Origin: Pelobates cultripes
Taxonomy: Eukaryota; Chordata; Amphibia; Anura; Pelobatidae
Assembly: GCA_933207985.1 (NCBI GenBank)
Contig: OW240921.1
Span: 102,858,785-102,922,784 of the forward strand
Length of the DNA: 64,000 nucleotides
Direction: 5' to 3'
In this document: piece by piece, positions 22,413 through 34,164 of the stretch
How positions within the stretch are numbered: position 1 is the first letter of the stretch
Layout of the letters: the number at the start of each line of letters is the position of its first letter
Program-made: the position numbers and the translations under genes
Notes under the pieces: generated by a model
Seen by the model: only the letters and a program-made list of their open reading frames with translations
Database searches by the model: none
What the model was told of the DNA's origin: nothing

Positions 22413-23890
22413 CCTTGCCTGGAAATTATAGACCTGTGAGCTTAACTTCTGTTGCCTGGGAAAATATTTGAAAGGTTATTAAGGGATAATATTCGAGAAT
22501 TCCTTGAGAAGAACATGGTTATCAGCAAAAATCAGCATAGTTTTATGAAGCACAGGTCGTGTCAAACGGACTTGATTGCATTCTACGAAGAAGTAAGTAG
22601 AAGTATAGATCGGTGGATGTGAACTATTTGGATTTTGCCAAGGCATTTGATACCGTTACACACAATAGATAAGTGTTCAAACTCAAGGAAATCGGTCTAG
22701 ATGAAAATGCTTGTTCTTGGGTAGAAAAATTGGCTTAAAAATAGAGTACAAAATGTTGTCATTAATGGTAAATTTTCAAGCTGGACAGAGGTGGCAAGTG
22801 GTGTCCCTCAGGGTTCTGTTCTGGGACCCCTTCTATTTAACATCTTTACAAATGATCTTGAAAAAAGCATTGGCGGTCATGTTTCAGTGTTTGCAGATGA
22901 CACAAAACTCTGTAAAGTAATACAATGTGAGCAAGATATTACTTTGCTGCAGAGGGATTTAAATAGACTGGGGGACTGGGCACTCAAATGGAAGATGAAA
23001 TTTAATGATGAAAAATGCAAAGTTATGCACTTGGGCAAAAGAATGCACAAGCAACGTATAACCTTAATGGAAGCAAATTAGGGATAACAACACATGAAAA
23101 GGATTTAGGGATTTTTATAGACAACAAACTATGCAACAATGGGCAATGTCAATCAGCAGTGGCTAAGGCCAGTAAGGTATTGTCATGCATGGAAAAGGGC
23201 ATTCATTCTCAGGATGAGAATATCAGTTTGCCTCTTTATAAATCACTGGTAACACCACATATTGAATATGCTGTGCAATTTTGTGCAACTGTTGTAAAGA
23301 AGGATATTGTGGCACTAGAAAATGTGCAGTCGGGCGACAAAATTAATAAAAGGAATGGAATATATCAGCTATGAAGAAAGGTTAACAAATTTAAACCTCT
23401 TTAGTTTAGAAAAATGTCACCTGAGAGGGGATATGCTAACATTATACAAATATATTCAGGGCCAATACAAACCATTGTGTGGAAATCTTTTCACAAACCA
23501 GACTTTACATAGGACACAAGTTCATGCATTTAAACTGGAAGAAAGAAGATTTTGTCTAAGGCAAAGGAATTTTTTTTTTACTGTAAGAACAATAAGGATG
23601 TGGAATTCTCTGCCTGAAGAAGTGGTTTTATCAGAGTCTATACAGATGTTCAAACAGCAACTAGATGCATATTTGCAAAAACAGAATATTCAAGGATATA
23701 ATTTTTCAATGCAGGGTAATAGTTGCTTGATCCAAGGATAAATCTGACTGCCATTCTGGGGTCAAGAAGGAATTTTTTTCCTAGTTTGTTGCAAAATTGG
23801 AAGAGCTTCAAACTGTTTTTTTCCCCTTCTTTTGGATCAACAGCAAAAAAAAAATGTGGCTGAACTTGATGGATGCAAGTCTCTTTTCAG
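22413..23890 (+). pseudogene. CR1/Jockey-group LINE relic, RT to 3' tail (copy 1)
   Basis: Piecewise translation gives NYRPVSLTS (22425), VNYLDFAKAFDT (about 22620-22655), then an open run with SGVPQGSVLGPLLFNIF (22797-22850), FADDTKL (22889-22909, catalytic pair intact), LGDWALKWKMKFN, LGI/DLGIF, LVTPHIEYAVQF, then RATKLIKGM, SYEERLTNLNLFSLEK, RGDMLTLYKYI, RTIRMWNSLPEEVV and MFKQQLDAYL. The 3' tail (about 23740-23890) ends with the GGCTGAACTTGATGGA-type sequence of frog LINEs. At least two frameshifts (near 23030 and 23330) and several stops in the first 350 bp make it nonfunctional. The endonuclease half is missing (5' truncation). Confidence 0.85.
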
Positions 23891-23910
23891 CTATATATCT
23901 ATATATATAT

Positions 23911-26473
23911 AATACACAAGATCCAGCGCACTCGCCTATCCACTAAACAGCAACTTCAATGTTGAAAGATTTTGTTTTTTTAAAAACACCTAATCTAGGC
24001 AAAAATAATGGGGGTTTAGTTACATTATATGATCATACATTGCATAAGCCTGCCACAACGTCAATGTACCCCATCTTTGGCAGGTCCTACACTAACAGCC
24101 TAATGTCTGCTCTTATGAGATTAACCTACTTGGGGAAAAAATTCCATCTGGGGCTCTCTGCAGTACAAGGCTAAATAGGGCCCTGGGATGAGGCACCTGT
24201 GACAGGGAGGGGTGCAAAACCAAGGAGTTGGCTAGACTCCCAAATATATATAAAACAAGAGGGGGTTGGCTGCACTCACCTTAACATGCATAAATGGGGG
24301 TGCTGCTGGGGGCCAAATAATACAATACACAAGATCCAGCGCACTCACCTATCCACTAAACAGCAACTTCAATGTTGAAAGATTTTATTTGTTTTTTTAA
24401 AAACACCTAATCTAGGCAAAAATAATGGGGGTTTAGTTACATTATATGATCATACATTGCATAAGCCTGCCACAACGTCAATGTACCCCATCTTTGGCAG
24501 GTCCTACACTAACAGCCTAATGTCTGCTCTTATGAGATTAACCTACTTGGGGAAAAAAATTCCATCTGGGGCTCTCTGCAGTACAAGGCTAAATAGGGCC
24601 CTGGGATGAGGCACCTGTGACAGGGAGGGGTGCAAAACCAAGGAGTTGGCTAGACTCCCAAATATATATAAAACAAGAGGGGGTTGGCTGCACTCACCTT
24701 AACATGCATAAATGGGGGTGCTGCTGGGGGCCAAATAATACAATACACAAGATCCAGCGCACTCACCTATCCACTAAACAGCAACTTCAATGTTGAAAGA
24801 TTTTATTTGTTTTTTTAAAAACACCTAATCTAGGCAAAAATAATGGGGGTTTAGTTACATTATATGATCATACATTGCATAAGCCTGCCACAACGTCAAT
24901 GTACCCCATCTTTGGCAGGTCCTACACTAACAGCCTAATGTCTGCTCTTATGAGATTAACCTACTTGGGGAAAAAAATTCCATCTGGGGCTCTCTGCAGT
25001 ACAAGGCTAAATAGGGCCCTGGGATGAGGCACCTGTGACAGGGAGGGGTGCAAAACCAAGGAGTTGGCTAGACTCCCAAATATATATAAAAAAACAAGAG
25101 GGGGTTGGCTGCACTCACCTTAACATGCATAAATGGGGGTGCTGCTGGGGGCCAAATAATACAATACACAAGATCCAGCGCACTCACCTATCCACTAAAC
25201 AGCAACTTCAATGTTGAAAGATTTTATTTGTTTTTTTAAAAACACCTAATCTAGGCAAAAATAATGGGGGTTTAGTTACATTATATGATCATACATTGCA
25301 TAAGCCTGCCACAACGTCAATGTACCCCATCTTTGGCAGGTCCTACACTAACAGCCTAATGTCTGCTCTTATGAGATTAACCTACTTGGGGGAAAAAATT
25401 CCATCTGGGGCTCTCTGCAGTACAAGGCTAAATAGGGCCCTGGGATGAGGCACCTGTGACAGGGAGGGGTGCAAAACCAAGGAGTTGGCTAGACTCCCAA
25501 ATATATATAAAACAAGAGGGGGTTGGCTGCACTCACCTTAACATGCATAAATGGGGGTGCTGCTGGGGGCCAAATAATACAATACACAAGATCCAGCGCA
25601 CTCACCTATCCACTAAACAGCAACTTCAATGTTGAAAGATTTTATTTGTTTTTTTAAAAACACCTAATCTAGGCAAAAATAATGGGGGTTTAGTTACATT
25701 ATATGATCATACATTGCATAAGCCTGCCACAACGTCAATGTACCCCATCTTTGGCAGGTCCTACACTAACAGCCTAATGTCTGCTCTTATGAGATTAACC
25801 TACTTGGGAAAAAATTCCATCTGGGGCTCTCTGCAGTACAAGGCTAAATAGGGCCCTGGGATGAGGCACCTGTGACAGGGAGGGGTGCAAAACCAAGGAG
25901 TTGGCTAGACTCCCAAATATATATAAAACAAGAGGGGGTTGGCTGCACTCACCTTAACATGCATAAATGGGGGTGCTGCTGGGGGCCAAATAATACAATA
26001 CACAAGATCCAGCGCACTCACCTATCCACTAAACAGCAACTTCAATGTTGAAAGATTTTATTTGTTTTTTTAAAAACACCTAATCTAGGCAAAAATAATG
26101 GGGGTTTAGTTACATTATATGATCATACATTGCATAAGCCTGCCACAACGTCAATGTACCCCATCTTTGGCAGGTCCTACACTAACAGCCTAATGTCTGC
26201 TCTTATGAGATTAACCTACTTGGGGAAAAAATTCCATCTGGGGCTCTCTGCAGTACAAGGCTAAATAGGGCCCTGGGATGAGGCACCTGTGACAGGGAGG
26301 GGTGCAAAACCAAGGAGTTGGCTAGACTCCCAAATATATATAAAACAAGAGGGGGTTGGCTGCACTCACCTTAACATGCATAAATGGGGGTGCTGCTGGG
26401 GGCCAAATAATACAATACACAAGATCCAGCGCACTCACCTATCCACTAAACAGCAACTTCAATGTTGAAAGAT
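23911..26473. repeat. About 417-bp tandem array, six full units plus part of a seventh
   Basis: Units begin with AATACACAAGATCCAGCGCA at 23911, 24324, 24742, 25163, 25581, 25997 and 26414; spacings are 413, 418, 421, 418, 416 and 417. Units differ mainly by the length of A runs and one AT run, so expansion is recent or the array is homogenised. Each unit on the minus strand contains CCTGCC...GGCAGG arms around a GACGTTGT motif and, about 110 bp on, AAATAAAATC. No believable protein is encoded; the short open frames recur with each unit. Confidence 0.97.
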
Positions 26474-26640
26474 GGGGACCTGCCAAAGATGGGGTACATT
26501 GACGCTTGTGGCGAGCTTATACAATGTATGATCATATAATGTAACTAAACCCCCATTTTGCCTAGATTAGGTGTTTTAAAAAACAAATAAAAATTTTCAA
26601 TTGAAGTTGCTGTTTAGTGGATAGGTGAGAATGGATCTTT
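26474..26640. repeat. Inverted, diverged partial unit closing the tandem array
   Basis: After the first 60 bp of unit 7 the sequence switches to the inverse complement of the unit's middle and start (GGGGACCTGCCAAAGATGGG ... GCTGTTTAGTGGATAGGTGA). It is more diverged than the direct units, so it may be the original partner arm of a fold-back element. Confidence 0.9.
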
Positions 26641-26694
26641 GTGCCTACCCCAGCACCAACATGTTAAGTAGTTAAGGTGAGTTTGTATATACTA

Positions 26695-26695
<1 letters not shown>

Positions 26696-26757
<62 letters not shown>
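26696..26757. repeat. (AT)n microsatellite
   Basis: Near-perfect AT run of about 60 bp. Confidence 0.95.
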
Positions 26758-26760
<3 letters not shown>

Positions 26761-27109
26761 TTTTGGCTCTACAACATATTTTGGAACAATTTTATGGTCT
26801 TCAATTAGGGATGGGTTCAGTGGAAATTACACTAGCTGCTGAACAACCAGACAGAGAACAGACCACATATGTTTCTTCTCATCCCAGTAACTACCATCTA
26901 TAGGGCTTCCATCTATAACTAATGACTTTTTTCTTGAACTGTTTTATATAAAAGATTTAGCAAATTGCATCACAACCCAGTTTAGGCAAAGCAATGCTAG
27001 GGGGAAATTGCAAATGAAGTGGAAACATTGTTTAGTTTCTACTCTTCTCTGTATCACTGTTCATGCATGATAACAACAACAGCAAAATACACATTGCTGC
27101 CCACCAATG

Positions 27110-28140
27110 TACAGTGGGTATTGGTGGTCAACATTTTGACTCTTTCTAAATCAATGGCAAGACCACACCTGGAACATAGTGTACAATTTAGTCCAACTGT
27201 TCTAAAGAAGGCTATTGTGGCATTATACACAATGCAGAGGGGAGCTACAAAATAATAAAAGGAATGGAATATTTTGTTATGAATAAAGGTTAACTCATTT
27301 AATTCTGTTTAATTTAGAAACATAGCGAATCAGAGGGGATATGATAACATTACACAAATTTATATATGGGGCCAATACAAACCATTGTCTGGAAATCTAT
27401 TCACAAACAGGACTATACATAGGACACAAGGTCACAGTATTGAAATTAGATTTAGTTTAAGGCAAAGGAAAGGTTTTTTTTTTTTTTTACAGTGTAACGA
27501 TACAGCCTTAATATATTTTCCGTGTGTACTTCCATTAACTTGCATAGCTGATCACTATACTAAGTGCTATGACCTGGGATTGGAGTCTCTTTATCCACCA
27601 GCATTCACATTAAAGCAGATCTTGGATAGTTACAGCAAGGAAAGAGACAACCAGCTTCTTTCTTGGTACAAACAGCAACTGCCTTTATTTTCCCTTCACA
27701 TGAACAAAAAACATTCATAGATTGGCCAGGCAGATATCTTAAATAACTATTTGCTTAAAGCTCATGGGGGGAGGCTCTGCATCGTGTGCCATGTGACATT
27801 AAAGTCTCTTTAGGCCACATACAGTAAGAACAATAAGGATGTGTAATTATCTGCCTGAAGAAGTAGTTTTATCAGAGTCAGTAGTGTTACCAGAGTCTGT
27901 ACAGATGTATAAACAACTACTGGATGCATACTTGCAAAAACATAATATTAAGGGATATACTTTTTAAGGAGAGAGCTGACTGCCATTGTGTGTTCAAGAA
28001 GGATTTTTCCACCTAGTTTGTTGCAAAATTGGAAAGCTCTTCAAACTGTTTTTTTTTTTTGCCTTCATTTGATTCAACAGCAAAAACAGTTGAGAGAAAG
28101 GCTTAACTTGATGGACATATCATGTATCAAATGGCTATAG
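27110..28140 (+). pseudogene. CR1/Jockey-group LINE relic, 3' half (copy 2), split by a short LTR
   Basis: Same family as 22413-23890. Pieces read ARPHLEHSVQFSPTVLKKAIVAL and QRGATK (27160-27255), CGNLFTNR-like SGNLFTNRTIHRTQ (27385-27435), and after the insertion RTIRM, LPEEVVLSES (about 27825-27895) and LDAYLQK. The 3' tail with TGTTGCAAAATTGGAAAGC and GGCTTAACTTGATGGA ends near 28140. It starts downstream of the RT core, so it is more strongly 5'-truncated than copy 1, and it has multiple frameshifts. Confidence 0.8.
27493..27819. mobile_element. Short solo LTR-like insertion, 327 bp
   Basis: Runs from TGTAACGA to GGCCACA (TG...CA ends) and is flanked by the perfect 5-bp duplication TACAG (27488-27492, 27820-27824). 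It interrupts the CR1-like relic between the poly-T run and RTIRM. No coding capacity. Size and ends fit a solo LTR or a terminal-repeat retrotransposon in miniature. Confidence 0.7.
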
Positions 28141-28308
28141 GGCATTAACCTTTTCATTTTAGCAACCCATGGCATACAGCAAACAGACCACCATCATATA
28201 AATACATACCACACTATCTAAAAATATGGCAAGTTGTCAAACTGTTTGACTGCTTACACTATGGGGCTGTCAAGGCTCCCCTGGCATCACAACCACTACC
28301 GTTACAGA

Positions 28309-29109
28309 CAGTGGTGTATCCTGGTTTTGTGCTGCCCTAGGCAGGACAAAACTCAGGCGCCTCTCCTCCCCCCCGCCCCACCTTCTAAATACACACACAC
28401 ACAGTCAGACACAAACACACACACACACAGTCAGACACATACACAGACACAGTCAGACACAAACACACACAGTCAGACACATACAGTCAGACACACACAC
28501 ACTCACAAACACACAAACACAGTCAGACACAGACACACACACAGTCAGACACAAACACACACAGTCAGACACAAACACACACAAACAGTCAGACACACAC
28601 ACAGTCAGACACAAACACACACAAACAGTCAGACACACACACAGTCAGACACACACACACATTAACTTTTTTTTTTTATTTAAATCCCCCCCCAACCTCC
28701 TTACCTTTGGGAGTGCTCTCTCTCCCTGGTGGTCCAGTGGCTGCCGGTCGGGCTGGGCGGCTCTGGCTGCTGTGCAGGCGGCTGGCGAGGGAGCACCTCC
28801 TCTGAGCGGTCTGCTCAGCTCCCTCGCGTGCCGGCTGCAGAGTGAGGCTGGGAGCCGTAATATGACGTCATCTTCCGGCTCCCAGCCTCACTCTGCGGCG
28901 CGCGAGGGAGCTGAGCAGACCGCTCAGAGGAGGTGCTCCCTCGCCAGCCGCCCGCCTGCCAGCGCCGCCCACCCGCTCGGGATGTCAGTTAGCCGCAAGG
29001 CTAACTAGGCATTTGCCCTGGGCATTTGGGCGGCGGCGTTTTTTGCCGCCCCCTGAAAAATGCCGCCCAAGGCAAATGCCTTGTTTGCCTCGCGGCTAAT
29101 ACGTCCCTG
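28309..29109. mobile_element. hAT-type non-autonomous transposon with CA microsatellite (copy 2)
   Basis: Starts CAGTGGTGTATCC at 28309 and ends AATACGTCCCTG at 29109; both flanks carry the perfect 8-bp duplication GTTACAGA (28301-28308, 29110-29117). It contains a CACA/GTCAGACA microsatellite (28390-28662), CTTACCTTTGGG (inverse of AAGGTAAG) next to it, and a GC-rich 83-bp palindrome. Order of parts is the inverse of copies 1 and 3. Confidence 0.92.
28774..28959. repeat. GC-rich 83-bp palindrome inside hAT copy 2
   Basis: 28774-28856 and 28877-28959 are near-perfect inverse complements separated by 20 nt. The loop holds TGACGTCA (28863-28870), a full consensus CRE. The 78-codon open frame here is a product of the palindrome. 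Confidence 0.9.
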
Positions 29110-29117
29110 GTTACAGA

Positions 29118-29945
29118 TGTAGTTGTTATGGTGCTTGCAATGTTACTCTAAAGAGAACATTTTATGCCGACACTGAATATCGTTCTGATCTATTTGACTT
29201 CTGTTAATGGACTTTGTCAAGCTTTATATGCTTTTTGAGGCATTTTAATTGTAAGGCATATGAATCATGGAAGCTATAATACAACAGCTTTTGTAATCCA
29301 AAGGAAAAAACACTTCTATTACTGCATATTTTCAGCTTCATAGATCATAAATAGAATATATACTGTACTTATGAGCACTTACATTTAATGCACTGCTTGA
29401 GGAAAAACAGTTGCTACAAAGATAAGCATTTTATGATGGTTCTTATACAATAATTCATTACAATGCTTTTGGTGACACAAATTTGCAGCAATGGAAATAG
29501 AATCATTAGAGAAACAGGCGCAGTTTAAAAACACTGAAGAATGTAACCCTGGCCGACCGTGTCATCAATCCTTAATTAAATATCATTGCTGGATTTCACA
29601 CAGCTTTATTTGTCTTAAATGCTGAGAAGACAACCAGATGACCTTTATTATTATTAGACTGTCAATGAAGGTAGGTGTGTGTTTTTATATATAAAATATA
29701 AGTCTTTGTCTAGAACAGGCTGTGGATAAAGGGCAAACATGTTTAATTTTTTACAATTATCTTTTTGTCTGGCTATGAAATGTCATTTGTGTATGAAAAA
29801 TGTGGAAATAGGTTTAAAAAATACTTTTATTTCACGTTTCATGTTCACTGTAAAATATGCTTGTAATAAAGTTTCTTCTACAGATCAATTAATCAATTTT
29901 ATCTAATGGCAGTCCAAAATATGAAGCAGTATTATGGCATTTGAA
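29118..29945. other. Unassigned AT-rich stretch
   Basis: 29118-29155 (GTTGTTATGGTGC...) resembles the end of the MITE at 29949-30658, so hAT copy 2 probably landed in a related MITE. The rest has no recognisable element; 29545-29650 looks noncoding-conserved only by composition. Confidence 0.4.
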
Positions 29946-29948
29946 TAT

Positions 29949-30658
29949 TAAAAAGGGACATTGTAAGCACCAATACAACTTTTATACATTTGATAGGTTA
30001 CAAAATTATTTTTTTTCCCCCTAGTTTGTTGCAGAATTGGAAATCTCTTCAATTTTGCAACACCATGCCTTATTTTTTTTGCCTGGTTAAATTTGTATAG
30101 TTTTACAAAAGAAAAAAAAATGTCAAAATCCTGTCTCCTTAACCACACCCCTAATTCCAGAAACACTTCCTTATCAAATGTATGCACATAGCTCAGCACT
30201 GAGTGAGTGGCTTTAAAATCACAACCTGGCTGCAGACAGTCATACTACAAACATCTAGTAATATCCTTCATATCTGTCACCCTGGGTGTTCTCTCCCGCT
30301 ATTAAAGTTTCTTTGTAGTTCAGAATAGTTAGTGCTGTCAGTGCAGACATTTGATAAGGAAGTATTTTTCTAGAGTGAGGGGGTGTGGCTAAGGAGGCAG
30401 GCATATGATGCAGCATAACTCATTCATAAAACTGCATGACAAAAGTACATGGTGCTCTCAGTTTATCAGCAATTCCTAGTCAGACTTTCTGATTGTAGTC
30501 ATGAAAATCACCTGCAGGAGAAGGGCAAAGCAGACAGGCACAATCTTCACATATTTGGTGGTTAAACCATTTGCAGTTGATTTAATCCTGTAAGGTAAGA
30601 TTACAATAACAACCTAACCAAGAAGAAGTTGTTATGGTGCCCAGAATGTTCCTTTGCA
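29949..30658. mobile_element. TTAA-type MITE with internal inverted repeats
   Basis: Left end AAAAAGGGACATTGTAAGCA, right end the inverse of CAAAGGAACATTCTGGGCAC, both continuing into ACCATAACAACTT-like sequence. A second pair of about 50-bp arms lies at 30128-30183 and 30344-30405 (CTCCTTAACCACACCCCTAA and its inverse). 30005-30090 matches the 3' tail of the CR1-like LINEs here and is probably a later insertion. Confidence 0.6.
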
Positions 30659-31801
30659 GGTAGGTGTGTACCCTGTAGTTAAAATAGAGGCGGAATCATG
30701 TTGAGCATGATGAAACTTGTAGATATTAATAACTCCATTAACAACAGGAGTAGAGTAATTAGCCTCTGTTTGAAAATATAGTGCACTTCAAATTGACATT
30801 TACTTATTGCACATTTATGGTATTTTCTTTATGGCACTTAAAGTATAAGTATACAAGTTTCTCTTTGTTCCATTTTTCTTCTCCATATTTAGTAACTATA
30901 ATTCAGATGAGAATCATGAATTTTGATTATCGTTAAGAAAAATGTTATCATTTTGAAATTATTCATAGATATTGAGTCACCTCTTTAGTATCCCAGTAAT
31001 CTAAGAAATCTTAGCATTCTATTAAAAAAATAATTAAGAATGTTGAGATCTGGAATAATATATTTTATCTTGGTATGAGCTGTCAGCTCACACTGCACAT
31101 TTTGTATATCCATTAACCAACAACTGCAGAAAACACCCCTTTCAAGAATAATTTTGCTCTCTGCTTACTATCAAATGTCCCTGCTGTGAGAAATAATAGT
31201 GTATCAGTATATCTTGAAAGATTTGGTATTTTTGTATGGTCAAGGTAAAATTGCAGCCCTGCTTTAGCAGAAAACAAAGTGATATAAATTTGATCTATCA
31301 ACCCAATGGTAACACATGAGGAACCTTATAATAGTTGTTACAATGCACTCAGCAGTGCTTTTAACACAGGACCGGAACAATAATCTCAGATCTCTAGTAT
31401 CAGACCTTAAATTGTGGCATCCTGCAATGAGACAATTTGCTGATACGAACAAAGCATCATCTTGTTTTGTATTTCTTTGGCTGGGGTCCATACCTAACTT
31501 CAACAAGGTCATCATTCAGCTTTTTTTGAGTCATAAACTGGAGTTTACAATTTCTAATAATCTATTTCTTAATCATTATATGTAACGGACTATTGTCCAG
31601 TGTCTAATTTGATACGATATTCTTGTCAGGGGAATGATCTGCAGTAAGTAAAACCATATCTATTACATTACACAAATCCAAATATTAGTCATAACATTAT
31701 TTGTACCGTTCTGTGATCATCTATCACAGGCTACAGTGGACAATAGAAGTGGAATCCTCTTAAAAGCTGTACAAATCTGATAAGGTTAACTATAAGGTTA
31801 A
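30659..31801. other. Unassigned AT-rich stretch
   Basis: No gene, repeat or structured element recognised. Confidence 0.45.
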
Positions 31802-31805
31802 TTAA

Positions 31806-32386
31806 AGGGACACTATAGTCACCAGAACAACTACAGCTTATTGAATTTGTTCTGGTGAGTAGAATCATTACCTTCAGGCTTTTTGCTGTAAACACTATCT
31901 TTTCAGAGAAAATGCAGTGTTTACATTACAGCCTAGTGATAACTTCACTGGCCACTCCTCAGATGACTGTTAGAGATCCTTCCTGGGTCATGGCTGCCTA
32001 AAATGCATCCAAACATTCAGTATCTCCTCCCTCTGCATGCAGACACTGAACTTTCCTCATAGAGATTCATTGATTCAATTCATCTCTATGAGGAGATGCT
32101 GATTAGCCATGGCTGTGTTTGAATTGTGCTGGCTCTGCTCCTGTTCTGCCTCCTTGTCAGTCTCAGCCAATCCTATGGGGAAGCAATCCTATTGGTTCAG
32201 GCCACCACTTCTGATGATGTCAGAGGTCAGAGGAAGTTCACAGGCAGAGACAGCAGCTTTAGATTTGTATAAAAGTAAGATTTTACTATCTTTAGGGAGG
32301 CAAAGGGGGCCAAGGGGGATAGATAGTGGTTTTAACACTATAGGGTCAGGAATACATGTTTGTGTTCCTGATCCTATAGTGCTCCT
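31806..32386. mobile_element. T2/Kolobok-like MITE (MITE A)
   Basis: Left end AGGGACACTATAGTCACC, right end the inverse of AGGAGCACTATAGGATC, flanked by TTAA on both sides (31802-31805, 32387-32390). TTAA target and AGG-starting ends fit the T2 MITEs described in Xenopus. Length 581 bp; no transposase. The 93-codon frame inside is not a gene. Confidence 0.85.
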
Positions 32387-32390
32387 TTAA

Positions 32391-34164
32391 GGTGAATTTA
32401 CCATCCATTTTGTAAATGCTTTACCTAATTAAGATATTTAAATATATATTTTTAAAATAATAATAATACCTAACATTAGTGTCACTCTTTTGCTGACTAT
32501 TTAAAAAAATACTTATGCTGTTGCAAGCTTAGCAGCAAGTAGAAATGTCTCAAATATGTCTCACCTAATATGTGCCCTTATATTGAAAACATTTAAAAAA
32601 ACAAACAGAAAAGACGTGATTGAAAGCTTGTGTGGCCATACTGCAAATGTATTACTTTTCAATCATTTCAGCATTGAATTCAGCATTTCTGAATACCATG
32701 TAGTGGTATTCAGGTTATGTTACAATTAAAAAAAGGGGTATACACAAATTATAAGAGTGTGATAGGAAAAAAATGCTGTGTTTTTCATAATTAGCCATGC
32801 AGTCTTTTGTGTATCTATATGTTTATGATGTTGAATAGAGCATGCCCTCTGCATGAATCAGAGATGATGTATATAGGATTAAATTGGCAGAGCCCAACAA
32901 ATCACAGGGTAAAGTTGAATTCTGGTGGGTAACTTCAACAGCCATCACTGATACCACAGAAGTCTTCCTGCTTTTTGTTATGCATTCAATAAAAACTAAT
33001 CCTAAAAAAAATCACAAATTGTACACATCTGCGAAGAGAGTAGTACAATTACCTTCTCAAATACAAAATAAATAAGAGAAAAGGGTAATACTGGAATCTT
33101 TATTCCTACACTGGAGGAGGAGAGGGGTATATTTCGGCTCCAGAGATCCTTTATCAAGCCTGTAGGTTGTAGAATGAAATGCAGTCTTGACAACCTATCA
33201 TGGTTCGTCTACTGATCCATTTGATTAAAGCACTAACCAGAAAGTAGTATCAGCCAGCATCTCATTCATGCCACAATGACTTTGCAGACGGTTTCTGATT
33301 ATTTAAAAAAAATTATGAATTAAGTAGCAAATAAAAAGCAAGCCACCTAATTATTTAAGGAATCCCATAAGTCATAAGCAGAATATTTGAACAATAAAGA
33401 AAATATGTAGAAAAACACCCTTGATTAAATTGCATTACAATCTTCTACAATAGACTAGGGATAATATTTTAATAAATTAATGTGAATTACTAAAAATGTA
33501 ATACGTAGTTTTGTTCCTAGGGTTTATGCCCTCACAAAGAGGAATATTCTTTTATTCCTCTTTATTCCATAGTAATATTTCCATTAGTAGAATATGTTAG
33601 AGAATATACGTTCACTCATACCGTGTCATTCATACAATGCCATTCATACCATGTTCTGTATTCTTATTTTTCAAATCATACCTGATACATAAAGATACAC
33701 TTAATTTGTCATACTAAAGTATTTATTCAGTTTTATTCTCTTCATTTGTTTCCTGACGTTATTACATCTTCTCTAATTAAATTGTCATTATTGACTCTGT
33801 CCTCTTTATAACTCAATTATTCAATTATTTATGTGGGCTTACTGCCTCTTCCTAAGAGATACTGCTCAAATTAAAAAAAAAAACTCAATAAATAATAAAC
33901 CTCTAACCTATCTCCAGTATTGTTTCCTCCAAATTTACCATCCCTCCTAATACTGAAAAATGTTAAAAAAATAAAAAAACTCTAAAGAAACTTCCTTTAG
34001 AATTACTCTTATGCTACGTATCTCCGCAACACTGACTAACTATTCAATAAAAATGCCATGTCAATGACTTATACTGCCTTACAAATGCTCTTACATGTGT
34101 AGATTGTAGCAATTCTCATGAAGGACGCTCCTAGGAGACTATAGTGCCTGCACCTGCTACCATC
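32391..34164. other. Unassigned AT-rich stretch
   Basis: Only the hammerhead-like motif at 33123-33162 is recognisable. Confidence 0.4.
33123..33162 (-). ncRNA. Hammerhead-ribozyme-like motif, degenerate (copy e)
   Basis: Minus strand: GGC, core TTGATAA, extra A, GGATCTCTGGAGCC as a weak stem II, GAAA, then TATACC. AATAAAG follows about 30 nt later. Stem I is largely lost. Confidence 0.4.

Noticed and set aside
23911..26473. Regular repeats resembling a CRISPR array
   Set aside because: The repeated unit is over 400 bp with no spacers, in a vertebrate context; it is a satellite-like tandem array.
27840..27870. CCTGAAGAAG motif followed by A-rich sequence
   Set aside because: It is the LPEEVV coding stretch of the CR1-like relic.
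28772..29008. 78-codon frame in a CpG-rich segment, possible host exon with CpG island
   Set aside because: The GC richness comes from an 83-bp palindrome within a hAT MITE bounded by an 8-bp duplication.
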